This document shows positions 7,786-16,111 of a DNA stretch of 43,820 nt, one piece after another; positions within the stretch are counted from its first letter, which is position 1, and the number at the start of each line of letters is the position of its first letter. Position numbers and translations under genes: made by a program. The stretch is from Rhodothermales bacterium (GTDB taxonomy: Bacteria; Bacteroidota; Rhodothermia; Rhodothermales; JAHQVL01). The stretch is from NCBI GenBank assembly GCA_034439735.1, contig JAWXAX010000056.1, positions 1-43,820 of the forward strand. The letters are read 5' to 3'. Below the pieces are notes generated by a model. That model saw only the letters and a list, made by a program, of their open reading frames with translations, was not told the DNA's origin and ran no database searches.

Positions 7786-10578
7786 TCACATATCCAACCG
7801 CAACGACAACACCACCTGCCGGCCCGGGAGAACCCGCGGCACCCGGTCGAACACATCGCCGTTTTGTTCGATGCTGTAATCATACACGTTCTGGCGGTCG
7901 TACAGATTGAGAACGGTAGCGCGGAACCGCACCCAGGTCGGCCCGACGCGTTGTTCGTAGGTGAGGCCTATGTCGAAGGTCAGGTACGCCGGTACTCCCT
8001 CATCTCCCGGAGCGTTAAGGTCGATCGCGCCGGTCACGGGCGGCGCCGAGCCGGCGGCCAGGAAGTCGTAATACGTACGCCGCAACGCCCAGCGCCGGCC
8101 CCACGACCCCTGGCCGGCGACGGTAGCCGAGAGGTAACTCAGGAGCGGCAACCGCGCCTCGGCCACCACGCGATGGGGTTCGTTCCAGGGCACAGGCACA
8201 AAGGCCTCTCCGAAACGACCCGGATACCGCCGGACGGCATGGCTGTAGGAATATCCCACCGAAAAATCACCCCAGTCGGCATCGCGCTGTACACTCAGAC
8301 TGCCCCCGGCGGATCGCCCCGCCATCGGACTGATAAAAGCCGACTGATCGGTCAGGCCTACGATCTCGGTAGTACCATTACGCCTCAGTTCCTGGAGGAT
8401 ACGGACGTAATCGATGTCCACCAGCCGGGGCTGCAGCTTCAGGTACGATTCAAGCCGCACGCTCCAACCCGTGGCTGGCATGAGCAGCAGGTCGCCGACG
8501 AGATGCGCCACCCGCGGCGGCGCCATCGAAGCGTCCACCGGCAGCCAGAACCGGATCGAGGGGACGACGGCCGTCGCGCCGGTGCTCGTCAACTCAAATT
8601 GATTGGTGAATTGCCGGTAGAGCCCGCCGGAAAACCGCAGGGCGTAATCGCCGAGAACTCCTCCCTGCCGGTCGTAGCGGAGGGCGAGGCGGGGTTCGCC
8701 GTAGAGCGTCTGGCGGGCCGGCAGGTAGGTCGTCCGCAGGCCGGCCTCGAGTACCAGCCCCAAGCCCAGCGACGTGGTGGATTTTATAAACCCGGCCAGC
8801 AGCCAGGCGTTACGCTCGTACTGGAATGGACGAAGGAAGGCGTTGCGCAACAGAAACCAGCTTTCCGTGCGGGATCCCTCGATGCCAAGGTCGAGCTGCC
8901 GCGACGGGGAGAAGCTGTGAGAGACCTGTCCGACTAGCGCATACTCGTTCACCTGGTTGCCTTCCGACGAGCCGGGTGCATCGGCGATGCGGGCGCTGAG
9001 CGAGTCCAGGCCGGCGAACTGACGCGTCAAGTCCTGATCGGCCACAACGGCCGTATGGAGTGCTTGATACCCGTATCGGGAATCGTGCCAGCTCCCACGC
9101 GCCTGCACGGACGCCACCGACCGCGCACCGAGGATCCAACTGTGGCGCACCTGCGCCGCCCAGTTCGTCCAGTCGTAGTCGTCCCGAGTATACATCAACT
9201 CTTGCTGATCCTGGCCGTTGGCGTTGATGCCTTGCATCACGGAGCGGATGCCGTTCGTGGCCCGATACACCGACGCGTTGAGCACCCGGAACGGTCCGAA
9301 GTGAAAGCGGAGCGCGGCGTGGGCGTCAGAGAAGTTGACGACGGGGTCGTTTCGGTACCAGCGAAGCGAGGTCGTGTTGACGGTCTGACCGGTCCATCGT
9401 GAGGACAGGAGCGGATCCGGGCTGTGCCAGTTGCTGAGCAGGCTGCGCAGGCTGGGGTCCTGGTACACCTCCCAGGCGCTGGTTCGGACCGTAGCCATAT
9501 AGCTGCCAGAACGATCCCCCGTAAAACGGATGCGGCCCTTCACTTTGGCGTTGGCACTCAGCGGGTCGGCGGTGATCGTGCCGCTGTGTGCGCCGGCTAC
9601 ATCGACATCGTGCTCCACCAGCACCAGGCCTGAGAGATGGCTGCCGTACTCGGCGCCGAAGCCGGCCTTCTGCACGCGAAGCCGCTCGATCGACAGCGGA
9701 CTGAAAGCGCTGAGATGGCGCCCCAGGCTGACGGGGTCCCGGACGGGCACGCCGTCCAACAAGGTAAGATGTTCGCCGCTGGCCCCGCCCTGGATGTGGA
9801 TATCCGCCAGCGGTTGTTGAACGGTCACGCCGGTCACGAAGCCGGCGCCACGCGCGACATCGGGCGTTCCAAGCGAACCAATGGCCTCCAGATCGGCCGC
9901 CCCCCGCTCGCCCCTACCAAGCCGCTCGGACGGGAGACGCTGTTCGATGCCGGTCACCACGATGGGGTCCATCGCGATTTCCCTCGGGCGTAGCCGGATC
10001 TGCATCCGGCTCGACAGGCCTGGCCGCACCCAGATGCTGTCCACCCGTGTTTCGTACCCCATATAGGTCACGATCACCCGGTGCTTCCCCGACACCAACT
10101 GCGAAAAGCCAAAAAGTCCATCCTCATTCGTCGTCGTGCCCGCCGCCGCATCGGCCAGCAACACGTTGGCGAATGGCAGCGGACGGCCCGATACTTCATC
10201 GACGATGCTGCCGGCCAGGTTACCACGCGCGGCCGGCTGCCGGAGGGCCTCGATCAACACGTAGGTACCCGAAGACGACCGCACGAAATCGACGCCCGTG
10301 GCGTTCAGTACGCAGCGCAACAGGGCCTCTAGTTCCAGCGCGCGCGCCGCGCAATACGCCGTCTGCCCCCCCACCAGGCTCTCCGAATACACCAGATCGA
10401 TCCCCGTGCGCGCGGCTACATCTTCAAGCGCTTGGTCCAGGGCCACACCCTGTAGCACGAGGGTATACCGAACCGGCGCCGCCTCCTGGGCGGCGAGCGG
10501 TCGCTGGACGGCGATCCCCGACAGGCCGATCACCGCCAGGCTCACGAGGGCCAGACGGATCGTGTTTACCATGTGCAT
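7786..10578 (-). CDS. STN-domain TonB-dependent receptor (FecA/SusC-like transducer)
   Basis: The 930-residue outer-membrane receptor has a signal peptide ending QRPLAAQ and an STN signalling domain (about 33-115). A carboxypeptidase-regulatory-like domain follows (about 120-195, with LPFANVLL and GLFGF). The plug domain is about 205-330, containing the LTLLDGVPVRDP segment. A long C-terminal beta-barrel completes it. The STN domain contacts FecR in the periplasm, so ligand uptake and sigma release are expected to be coupled. The receptor imports an unidentified ligand (siderophore, oligosaccharide or similar) using TonB energy. No SusD-like partner is adjacent, which argues against a standard Sus glycan locus. 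It follows the fecR-like gene after 18 nt, within the same operon. The chain ends in Met rather than the common terminal Phe. Confidence 0.92.
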   Translation of the reverse strand: MHMVNTIRLALVSLAVIGLSGIAVQRPLAAQEAAPVRYTLVLQGVALDQALEDVAARTGIDLVYSESLVGGQTAYCAARALELEALLRCVLNATGVDFVRSSSGTYVLIEALRQPAARGNLAGSIVDEVSGRPLPFANVLLADAAAGTTTNEDGLFGFSQLVSGKHRVIVTYMGYETRVDSIWVRPGLSSRMQIRLRPREIAMDPIVVTGIEQRLPSERLGRGERGAADLEAIGSLGTPDVARGAGFVTGVTVQQPLADIHIQGGASGEHLTLLDGVPVRDPVSLGRHLSAFSPLSIERLRVQKAGFGAEYGSHLSGLVLVEHDVDVAGAHSGTITADPLSANAKVKGRIRFTGDRSGSYMATVRTSAWEVYQDPSLRSLLSNWHSPDPLLSSRWTGQTVNTTSLRWYRNDPVVNFSDAHAALRFHFGPFRVLNASVYRATNGIRSVMQGINANGQDQQELMYTRDDYDWTNWAAQVRHSWILGARSVASVQARGSWHDSRYGYQALHTAVVADQDLTRQFAGLDSLSARIADAPGSSEGNQVNEYALVGQVSHSFSPSRQLDLGIEGSRTESWFLLRNAFLRPFQYERNAWLLAGFIKSTTSLGLGLVLEAGLRTTYLPARQTLYGEPRLALRYDRQGGVLGDYALRFSGGLYRQFTNQFELTSTGATAVVPSIRFWLPVDASMAPPRVAHLVGDLLLMPATGWSVRLESYLKLQPRLVDIDYVRILQELRRNGTTEIVGLTDQSAFISPMAGRSAGGSLSVQRDADWGDFSVGYSYSHAVRRYPGRFGEAFVPVPWNEPHRVVAEARLPLLSYLSATVAGQGSWGRRWALRRTYYDFLAAGSAPPVTGAIDLNAPGDEGVPAYLTFDIGLTYEQRVGPTWVRFRATVLNLYDRQNVYDYSIEQNGDVFDRVPRVLPGRQVVLSLRLDM

Positions 10579-10596
10579 TGTGGACGGACGCCGTGG

Positions 10597-11610
10597 CTAC
10601 CAGGCCGGCGACGTTCCGGCTTCGTATACCGTGTACCCCTGACTGGATTTCCGGAACCGGCAATCCAGCGCCAGGCACACGTCGGTGAGAATGCTCTCAG
10701 GCGTTGCGTCGCGGGCGATGAGGACGGTCATGCGTTGCGACAGGAGATCGGCCGGCTCTACGTCCACGTGGGTGTCAAACCGACGTTCGAGCTCGGCGAG
10801 GACGATGCCCATCGGCTCGGCGATGAACACAAAGCCGCGACGCCTCCAGGACATCACGTGGTCCAGCGTGGCCATATCCTGCGCGCCCCCTCCATCGTCC
10901 GAAATCCCGATCCGGGCCATGTCGCCGGCCTCCTCGAGCAGTACGGCTTCGTCGGTCGATGCTCGTCCTCGTACCTGAACCCGACCTGTCGCAAGCGTGA
11001 CGCGGGTCTCAAACGGCGCGTGATCACCCCGCGCCCAGACATTAAACGTCGTACCCACCACCTGCGTCTCGGCGTTCTCCGTCAGGATCACAAACGGGCG
11101 TCCCGAGGGCATCACCTCAAAGAAGGCCTCGCCCTCCAGTTCGACCCGGCGCTGCGCGGCGGGGAAAAACGGCGCTACCGCAAACCCACGCTGATACCGA
11201 AGCGTGGTGCCGCTATTGAGTTCGACCCGGGACCCATCGGGCAGATCGACGGTCGCTACGTCGCCGGCCGGGACGTACACGCGAACGGGCATGCGCCAGA
11301 ACAGCGCTCCAACGACGAGCAACAGGGTCACGCCAGCCACCGTCGGCAGCCAGCGAAGCCGCCACGAAGCTCGCCGGCCGCGGCGCAGAGCCACCCGGTC
11401 TGGACTTCCCGACGAGCCCCCGGAAGCCGCCGTCAGGCGAGCTTCGACGTCCGCCCACGCCGCATCGTCGTCCGGCGCGGCCACAAGCGAGGGCTCGATA
11501 CCGCCGGTCAAGGCCCAGATGCGCTCGATCCCCGGGCGTGCCGAAGGCGGAATGCCGGCGGCTTCTCTCCAGACGTCCTCGGGAATCGGCGATGGATTTT
11601 CCGTACTCAT
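10597..11610 (-). CDS. FecR-family anti-sigma / sigma regulator
   Basis: The 337-residue single-pass membrane protein has an N-terminal cytosolic region that would bind the sigma factor, a transmembrane segment (about 92-110, LPTVAGVTLLLVVGALFW) and a periplasmic FecR domain with VDLPDGSRVELNSGTTLRY. A C-terminal DUF4974/STN-like domain follows (about 255-335). In the family, it keeps the ECF sigma inactive until the TonB receptor signals. The start codon overlaps the sigma stop as ATGA (11607-11610), implying translational coupling. Confidence 0.92.
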   Translation of the reverse strand: MSTENPSPIPEDVWREAAGIPPSARPGIERIWALTGGIEPSLVAAPDDDAAWADVEARLTAASGGSSGSPDRVALRRGRRASWRLRWLPTVAGVTLLLVVGALFWRMPVRVYVPAGDVATVDLPDGSRVELNSGTTLRYQRGFAVAPFFPAAQRRVELEGEAFFEVMPSGRPFVILTENAETQVVGTTFNVWARGDHAPFETRVTLATGRVQVRGRASTDEAVLLEEAGDMARIGISDDGGGAQDMATLDHVMSWRRRGFVFIAEPMGIVLAELERRFDTHVDVEPADLLSQRMTVLIARDATPESILTDVCLALDCRFRKSSQGYTVYEAGTSPAW

Positions 11611-12197
11611 GACGCTAAAAATGAGGGTTCATACGCTTGAACGCGTAGATGCAGGTGCTCCAGGGCCCGCATAATATGATTGTTCACCGTACGCGGCGAT
11701 ACCCCCATCACGTCCGCCACCTCGCGGTGACTCATGCCGTGGTACCGGCTCAGGCTAATGGCCTCGCGCTGCCGATCCGGCAGCTCCTCGATCCATGCCT
11801 GAAGCCGTAATTTAAGGGCATCCGCATCGATGTGCGCGCTCGGCCATTCCCGCGTCGAGATAAACGCGGAGGATTCCTCCTTGATGATCGCGTGCTTCTG
11901 CCGGTGCACCCGCTCGTCGCGGAGGTACCGATACGCCCGGTTCCGAGCCATCGTGTACACATACGCCTTCAGCGAACGCGCCGGGTCCAGCGTGGCACGC
12001 AACCCCCACAGCGAGACGAATACGTCCTGCACCAGATCGTGGGCAATCGCATCGTCCGCCACGATCGACCGGACATACCGAAGCAAGCCGCCCCTGAGCA
12101 GGCGAAAAGCCGCCTCATAAGCGCTTCGATCCGAGGCCTGCAGCCTCCTGCAGAGATCCGTTTCGGTCTGATTTGATAGCATTGTGGGTGGCGCCAC
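11607..12197 (-). CDS. ECF sigma-70 factor, FecI-like
   Basis: The 196-residue sigma factor has region 2 (about 20-95), containing DLVQDVFVSLW and the RSLKAYVYTMARNRAYRYLR segment. Region 4 (about 130-185) has LPDRQREAISLSRYHGMSHREVADVMGVS as its helix-turn-helix; this is quoted only to locate the motif, and the key part is HREVADVMGVS. It lacks a long C-terminal extension. It heads a sigma / FecR / receptor operon and is expected to direct RNA polymerase to this operon and perhaps the CHRD gene once released. An in-frame ATG at 12182 is a possible alternative start. Confidence 0.93.
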   Translation of the reverse strand: MAPPTMLSNQTETDLCRRLQASDRSAYEAAFRLLRGGLLRYVRSIVADDAIAHDLVQDVFVSLWGLRATLDPARSLKAYVYTMARNRAYRYLRDERVHRQKHAIIKEESSAFISTREWPSAHIDADALKLRLQAWIEELPDRQREAISLSRYHGMSHREVADVMGVSPRTVNNHIMRALEHLHLRVQAYEPSFLAS

Positions 12198-12281
12198 GCG
12201 GTTACCGCGGCCGGGAGCTTACCGATCCGCTAGGTGAGATGTTCTCGAAGCAAGACGGATGACCAGTGTGGTTGCAAGTTG

Positions 12282-12350
12282 GCAGGTTGCAGGTTGGCAG
12301 GTTCCAGGTTACAGATTCACGACCTGCCAACCTGCCAACCTGCAACCTGC
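12282..12350. repeat. Low-complexity inverted repeat with 22-bp perfect arms
   Basis: The arms at 12282-12303 and 12329-12350 are perfect reverse complements separated by 25 nt. Both are built from iterated 7-8-nt units of the type GCAGGTT / GGCAGGTT, and the repeats spread over about 12271-12370. The structure ends just before the stop codon of the SPOR/barrel gene (12373), on its downstream side, and precedes the sigma gene. It may stop transcription from the upstream operon or stabilise its 3' end. No U-tract follows. Confidence 0.85.
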
Positions 12351-12372
12351 AACCTGCCAACCTGCCAACCCT

Positions 12373-13764
12373 TCAGATCCTGTACGACAGCATCAGCAGC
12401 AGCAGGTTCGCGTCGAAGTATTTCTCGGGGTCGTTCGAGTTGCGGAATTCGTATTCGTAGCCAAGCGTCAGGTTCAGGCTGCGGGCGATACGCTGGTTGA
12501 GTTCGACCTCCATGCTCCACTGCTGGTCCTGGCGCCGGTAATCCACGTCGTCCAGTTCCACCAGCTCCTCATCATACAATTTGCTGCGGTATTTCGCCTG
12601 CAGTTGGAACTGGGTGCCGCGCCGGCTGATCGGGGTCCGGTACTCGGCGCTGTAGGTCCAGCGCGAGTACCCTTCCACCGGCAGCTCTTCCATATTGCGC
12701 TCGTAGCGCGCCTCGAACGCGACGCGCTCCCCGTCGTCCATGCGGCGCTGGAAAATCAGGCCGGCGTTGGGTTTGAAGGCATTATCCTGCGGACTTTCGG
12801 GGAATCGTTTGAGGCGGTACGTCCCATACAGGATGACGCGATGCTCCCGGGTCAGGCGATACTCTATCTCCTGCACGATTTGAAACTGATTGGACAGGTC
12901 CCGATCCTCCGACGACCCCTTGAGCGACGCCTCGGCGATTGTCATCAGATGCAACTTGTCGGACAGCTCCGGCGCGAACGCGAGGCTGAATAGATTGCTC
13001 ACGCGATCCCAGCGCTGAGTGTTGCTGTAGGCGTGCCGCGCCACGACATAGTCGAATGTAAACAGCGGGTCGTCCAGCCGGCTCACCAGGCGCACACGCA
13101 GCGAGGGAACGTAGCCGTACGAGCGGGTGTCGTCCTCGTTGTGGTCGATGTTGGAGTCGTAGACGTTGCTGAACTGGACGTCCGCCTGCACGAGTTTGTG
13201 CAGCGGTGCCCGACGCAGCGGCTCGTCGGAATCCTGCTCATTGCGTTCAACAATGGCCTCCGTGGTCTCCTCGGGGACCTCCTGAGCCGGCGTGGACTCG
13301 GCTGCCGGTGCGGCGTTCGCTACGCGAACAGGGACCGCCATCGCTTCATCGGTCACCGCCCGCATTCCTTCTTTCACACCCATCACCCAGGCGTCCTCCA
13401 CCAGCTGCACCAGCTCGTCCCGCTCCTTTCCGGCGTCCGCGAACGACGCATATTCGCCATGCACCACCCGATACATCCCCCCTTCCCGCTCGGATCGCAG
13501 GACATGGCTGGAAACGCCCCGGCGCTCAAAAAGCTGGCGAACATCGCGGGATTCCTGGACATCAGACGAAGCAAATAATACCCAGGTGAACCGGCCGGCT
13601 CTCGGGGGCTGATCGTCTGGCATATACACCGAAGCCGTTGCCCCCTGAAGGGCCAGTGCCTCGCGCGGTTGCGCGCCTGTAGTGGCCGCAAAACCGGTCG
13701 CCACGGCGACAAGCAAGTAAAAGCGCAGCAGGGGACGATGGGTACTCATCACGTAGGTATTCAT
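12373..13764 (-). CDS. SPOR-domain outer-membrane beta-barrel protein
   Basis: The 463-residue product has a signal peptide (LLRFYLLVAVATGFAATTGAQ region, cut near residue 32). A SPOR-like domain follows (about 55-125: FTWVLFASSDVQESRDVRQ, then the GMYRVVHGEYASFADA strand-helix). An acidic/Pro linker leads to a C-terminal region of about 280 residues of alternating strands typical of an outer-membrane barrel (from about 180). SPOR domains are known to bind denuded peptidoglycan glycan strands, so this protein could tether a pore to the cell wall. ATG 13764 was chosen because it overlaps the stop of the kinase gene as ATGA; ATG 13749 is the alternative. It is the last gene of the six-gene operon and may be its outer-membrane exit component. 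That role is inferred. Confidence 0.72.
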   Translation of the reverse strand: MNTYVMSTHRPLLRFYLLVAVATGFAATTGAQPREALALQGATASVYMPDDQPPRAGRFTWVLFASSDVQESRDVRQLFERRGVSSHVLRSEREGGMYRVVHGEYASFADAGKERDELVQLVEDAWVMGVKEGMRAVTDEAMAVPVRVANAAPAAESTPAQEVPEETTEAIVERNEQDSDEPLRRAPLHKLVQADVQFSNVYDSNIDHNEDDTRSYGYVPSLRVRLVSRLDDPLFTFDYVVARHAYSNTQRWDRVSNLFSLAFAPELSDKLHLMTIAEASLKGSSEDRDLSNQFQIVQEIEYRLTREHRVILYGTYRLKRFPESPQDNAFKPNAGLIFQRRMDDGERVAFEARYERNMEELPVEGYSRWTYSAEYRTPISRRGTQFQLQAKYRSKLYDEELVELDDVDYRRQDQQWSMEVELNQRIARSLNLTLGYEYEFRNSNDPEKYFDANLLLLMLSYRI

Positions 13765-16097
13765 GACTGTGATAGGGCTACAAGCGGTGGGGCATCCGCA
13801 ACCCGGGATACCCCCAGGCGTGCTTCGCATAGATCGAGCAGCGTGTGGGTATACCGCCGACGCTCGGGGAACAGGGTACTGATGTGCATGTGGCGCACGA
13901 GCGCGAGGGTGGTGTAGCGTTCGACTGATTGGCATCTCGCTCCGGCCGACTCTTCCAGGAACGTATCCAGAAACGCCGAGACGCGGGATTCATACCGGCC
14001 GGCATCGTCGGCCTCGCGCAATCCCTGCTCCATCAGATGGGCAATGAAGTTGCCAGCGTCAAGCGCGGGATCACCCATCGCGTACAGATCCAGGTCGAGC
14101 AGCACCGTGTGATCGCCATCGATCAATACGTTGTCCGCGTAGAAATCGCGATGGATCGGCCGCAGAGGCTGCGTCGGCAGGGCCGCGACCTGCTGCCGGC
14201 AGGCGGCGAGCACGGCCCCGAGCCGCGGCGCCCAGTCGGGCCGCTCGTTCATCAACAGAGCCAGGCTCCCGTCCAGGATGCGCAGCTCATCGGCCACGCT
14301 GTGCCAGCGATCGGTCTCCGGACCCCTCGCGTGCAGCCGGACCAGCGCGGCGGCGATGCGCCGGGCGACATCGGCGCCGTCGGGGTCCGTCAGCCGCTCG
14401 GCGGCCGACACGCCGGCTTCTTTTTTCTGAAGCCACATATTCCACCCCCGCACGACGCCCACGGGCTCAGCTACGGAGACGCCGGCGTCGTTCGACCGGC
14501 CAAAGCCGTTCTCCCACAACGTCCGCGTACGCTCGTACGTCGCCCGATCCAGCCCCTTCGCTCGCATCTTCCCCAGCCAGCAGATGGCGTCCGGGGCATC
14601 GGGCGTGAGGCGGATGTCGTAGGCGATCAGGGCGCGCCGGCCGGCCTTGTGACGCACCAGTCGCGCCCGATCGACCTGGATCGCCTCGGCCCCGGGAATC
14701 CCGCGGAGCCGCGGGGTGGCCTGGGCAGGCTCCAACGCCTCTTCGAGGTGCGGCATACCGGCATCGATGGCGTTTGCAGGCGCTGAGGCTATCGCCGGGG
14801 CCGGGTGGACGGTGCGTGCGCCGCGTGTCGCATAGTCGTCCACGCACGCCAGAATCTGAAGTACCCGCTCGGGCCAGTCGGCCTCGCGGAATCGGAACGG
14901 GTGGGGCGCCAGTTTCAGCAGGCCGGCGGCCACCGACAGGGCGATATCCTGCGGCGCGACGCGGCCGGCCTGGCGGGCATACCCCTCCAGAAACGCCTCC
15001 TCGTAGCCCTGCATGGCATCGGCGGCGAGGTCGTTCCGCATCCGGTCTCGCTGGAGATGCGCGACAAAATTGCCCACATCGATCAGCGGGTTGTCGAGGG
15101 CGCTCTCGTCGAAGTCGAGCAGCTGGATCTGATCTCCCTGTATCAACACCTGCTTGGCGTAGAAATCGCCATGTGTCGGCCGGGCCACTCGGGGCAGGTG
15201 GGTCAAACCGGCCAGAATCCGGCGAACGATGCCTTCAACATACGCGGCCTGGCGGGGGAGCAGAAACGCGAGGCTCTCGGCCATGCCAGCCAGATGCCGA
15301 CACTCGTCGTCCGCGGTGCGCGTCGGCAGGCCGTCGCCGGCCTGACCGTGCATGAGGGCCAGCGACAGGCCCACCTGTTCCAGCACACGCGGGTCTGCGC
15401 TTCCGGCCACCAGCGACTCCGTCAACCGATCCCCGAACAGCCATTCGAACGCCAGGGCGTGGTAGCGATCCGTGTGCCCCACCAGCGGCGTCAGCCGCAG
15501 CGGGCCGGCGTTCTGGAAGGCCGTTGAACGCGCCCGGATGCCCTCGTAGGCGGAATCCGTATAAAACTTCAACACGGCTACCGGCTCCCCTTCCACATCG
15601 AGCCGGCCCACGAAGCGCCGCTCGGGCTTGTAGCGGATGGGTTCGATCTGCCCGGCGGTGAGGGCAGTCGATTTTCCGAACATCTCGCCAAGAAGGTGCG
15701 AGCGATCGGATGCCGTCTTCAGCCGGCGCAGCGCGCGCAGCTTTGCGTCGTGCGGGAAACGCGAGGTCAGCAGAAACCGCGCTTCGTCCACGAACCCGCC
15801 GCCTTCGCTTTTTCCCTCTTGCGAGAAGCGCTCGCTGGCTTTCGCCAGCTTGTCGCGCTCGTCGGTCCGGTAGGCTTTGGTGTATACCTGCTCCACGCCG
15901 GCCTCCGTCGCCAGCTCGTACCCGACGAGGCAGCTCTGGCCCGGTTTGTAGCGGATATACGTCATCGCAGCCGCGGACACCACGAGCGGGAAGTGGCTGG
16001 CGCGGAGCATCTCCACGAAGGCCGTGGGGTCCAGCACCGTGCGGAGGCCGGGCAGCGCCCGGTCGCGGGCCACGATATGTTCGTCGTAGGAATTCAT
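13761..16097 (-). CDS. Tandem aminoglycoside/choline-kinase-like phosphotransferase (two APH domains)
   Basis: A 778-residue protein made of two APH-fold kinase domains in one chain, separated by a linker around residues 425-440. Each domain carries the Brenner-type motif and the following metal-binding Asp motif. The first domain has HGDFYAKQ (His309, Asp311, Gln316) then LLDFDES. The second has HRDFYADN (His649, Asp651, Asn656) then LLDLDLY. Both copies share the downstream signature DxGNFxAHL, showing a duplication. The family phosphorylates hydroxyls of small molecules such as aminoglycosides, choline, homoserine or sugars. Beside three glycosyltransferases and an exporter, a sugar or lipid head-group is a reasonable substrate, but it is not determined. 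In domain 1, Gln replaces the Asn that normally binds Mg. The start is 14 nt after the ABC gene stop. Confidence 0.82.
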   Translation of the reverse strand: MNSYDEHIVARDRALPGLRTVLDPTAFVEMLRASHFPLVVSAAAMTYIRYKPGQSCLVGYELATEAGVEQVYTKAYRTDERDKLAKASERFSQEGKSEGGGFVDEARFLLTSRFPHDAKLRALRRLKTASDRSHLLGEMFGKSTALTAGQIEPIRYKPERRFVGRLDVEGEPVAVLKFYTDSAYEGIRARSTAFQNAGPLRLTPLVGHTDRYHALAFEWLFGDRLTESLVAGSADPRVLEQVGLSLALMHGQAGDGLPTRTADDECRHLAGMAESLAFLLPRQAAYVEGIVRRILAGLTHLPRVARPTHGDFYAKQVLIQGDQIQLLDFDESALDNPLIDVGNFVAHLQRDRMRNDLAADAMQGYEEAFLEGYARQAGRVAPQDIALSVAAGLLKLAPHPFRFREADWPERVLQILACVDDYATRGARTVHPAPAIASAPANAIDAGMPHLEEALEPAQATPRLRGIPGAEAIQVDRARLVRHKAGRRALIAYDIRLTPDAPDAICWLGKMRAKGLDRATYERTRTLWENGFGRSNDAGVSVAEPVGVVRGWNMWLQKKEAGVSAAERLTDPDGADVARRIAAALVRLHARGPETDRWHSVADELRILDGSLALLMNERPDWAPRLGAVLAACRQQVAALPTQPLRPIHRDFYADNVLIDGDHTVLLDLDLYAMGDPALDAGNFIAHLMEQGLREADDAGRYESRVSAFLDTFLEESAGARCQSVERYTTLALVRHMHISTLFPERRRYTHTLLDLCEARLGVSRVADAPPLVALSQS

Positions 16098-16111
16098 GGG
16101 ATGGGTTCGGT

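Noticed and set aside
7782-7797. Sigma-54 box before the CHRD gene (TGGATATGTGATTGCC on the minus strand)
   Set aside because: GG and GC are spaced correctly, but the -24 box lacks the CAC/TAC part and it overlaps the end of the receptor gene. Such matches occur by chance in GC-rich DNA.
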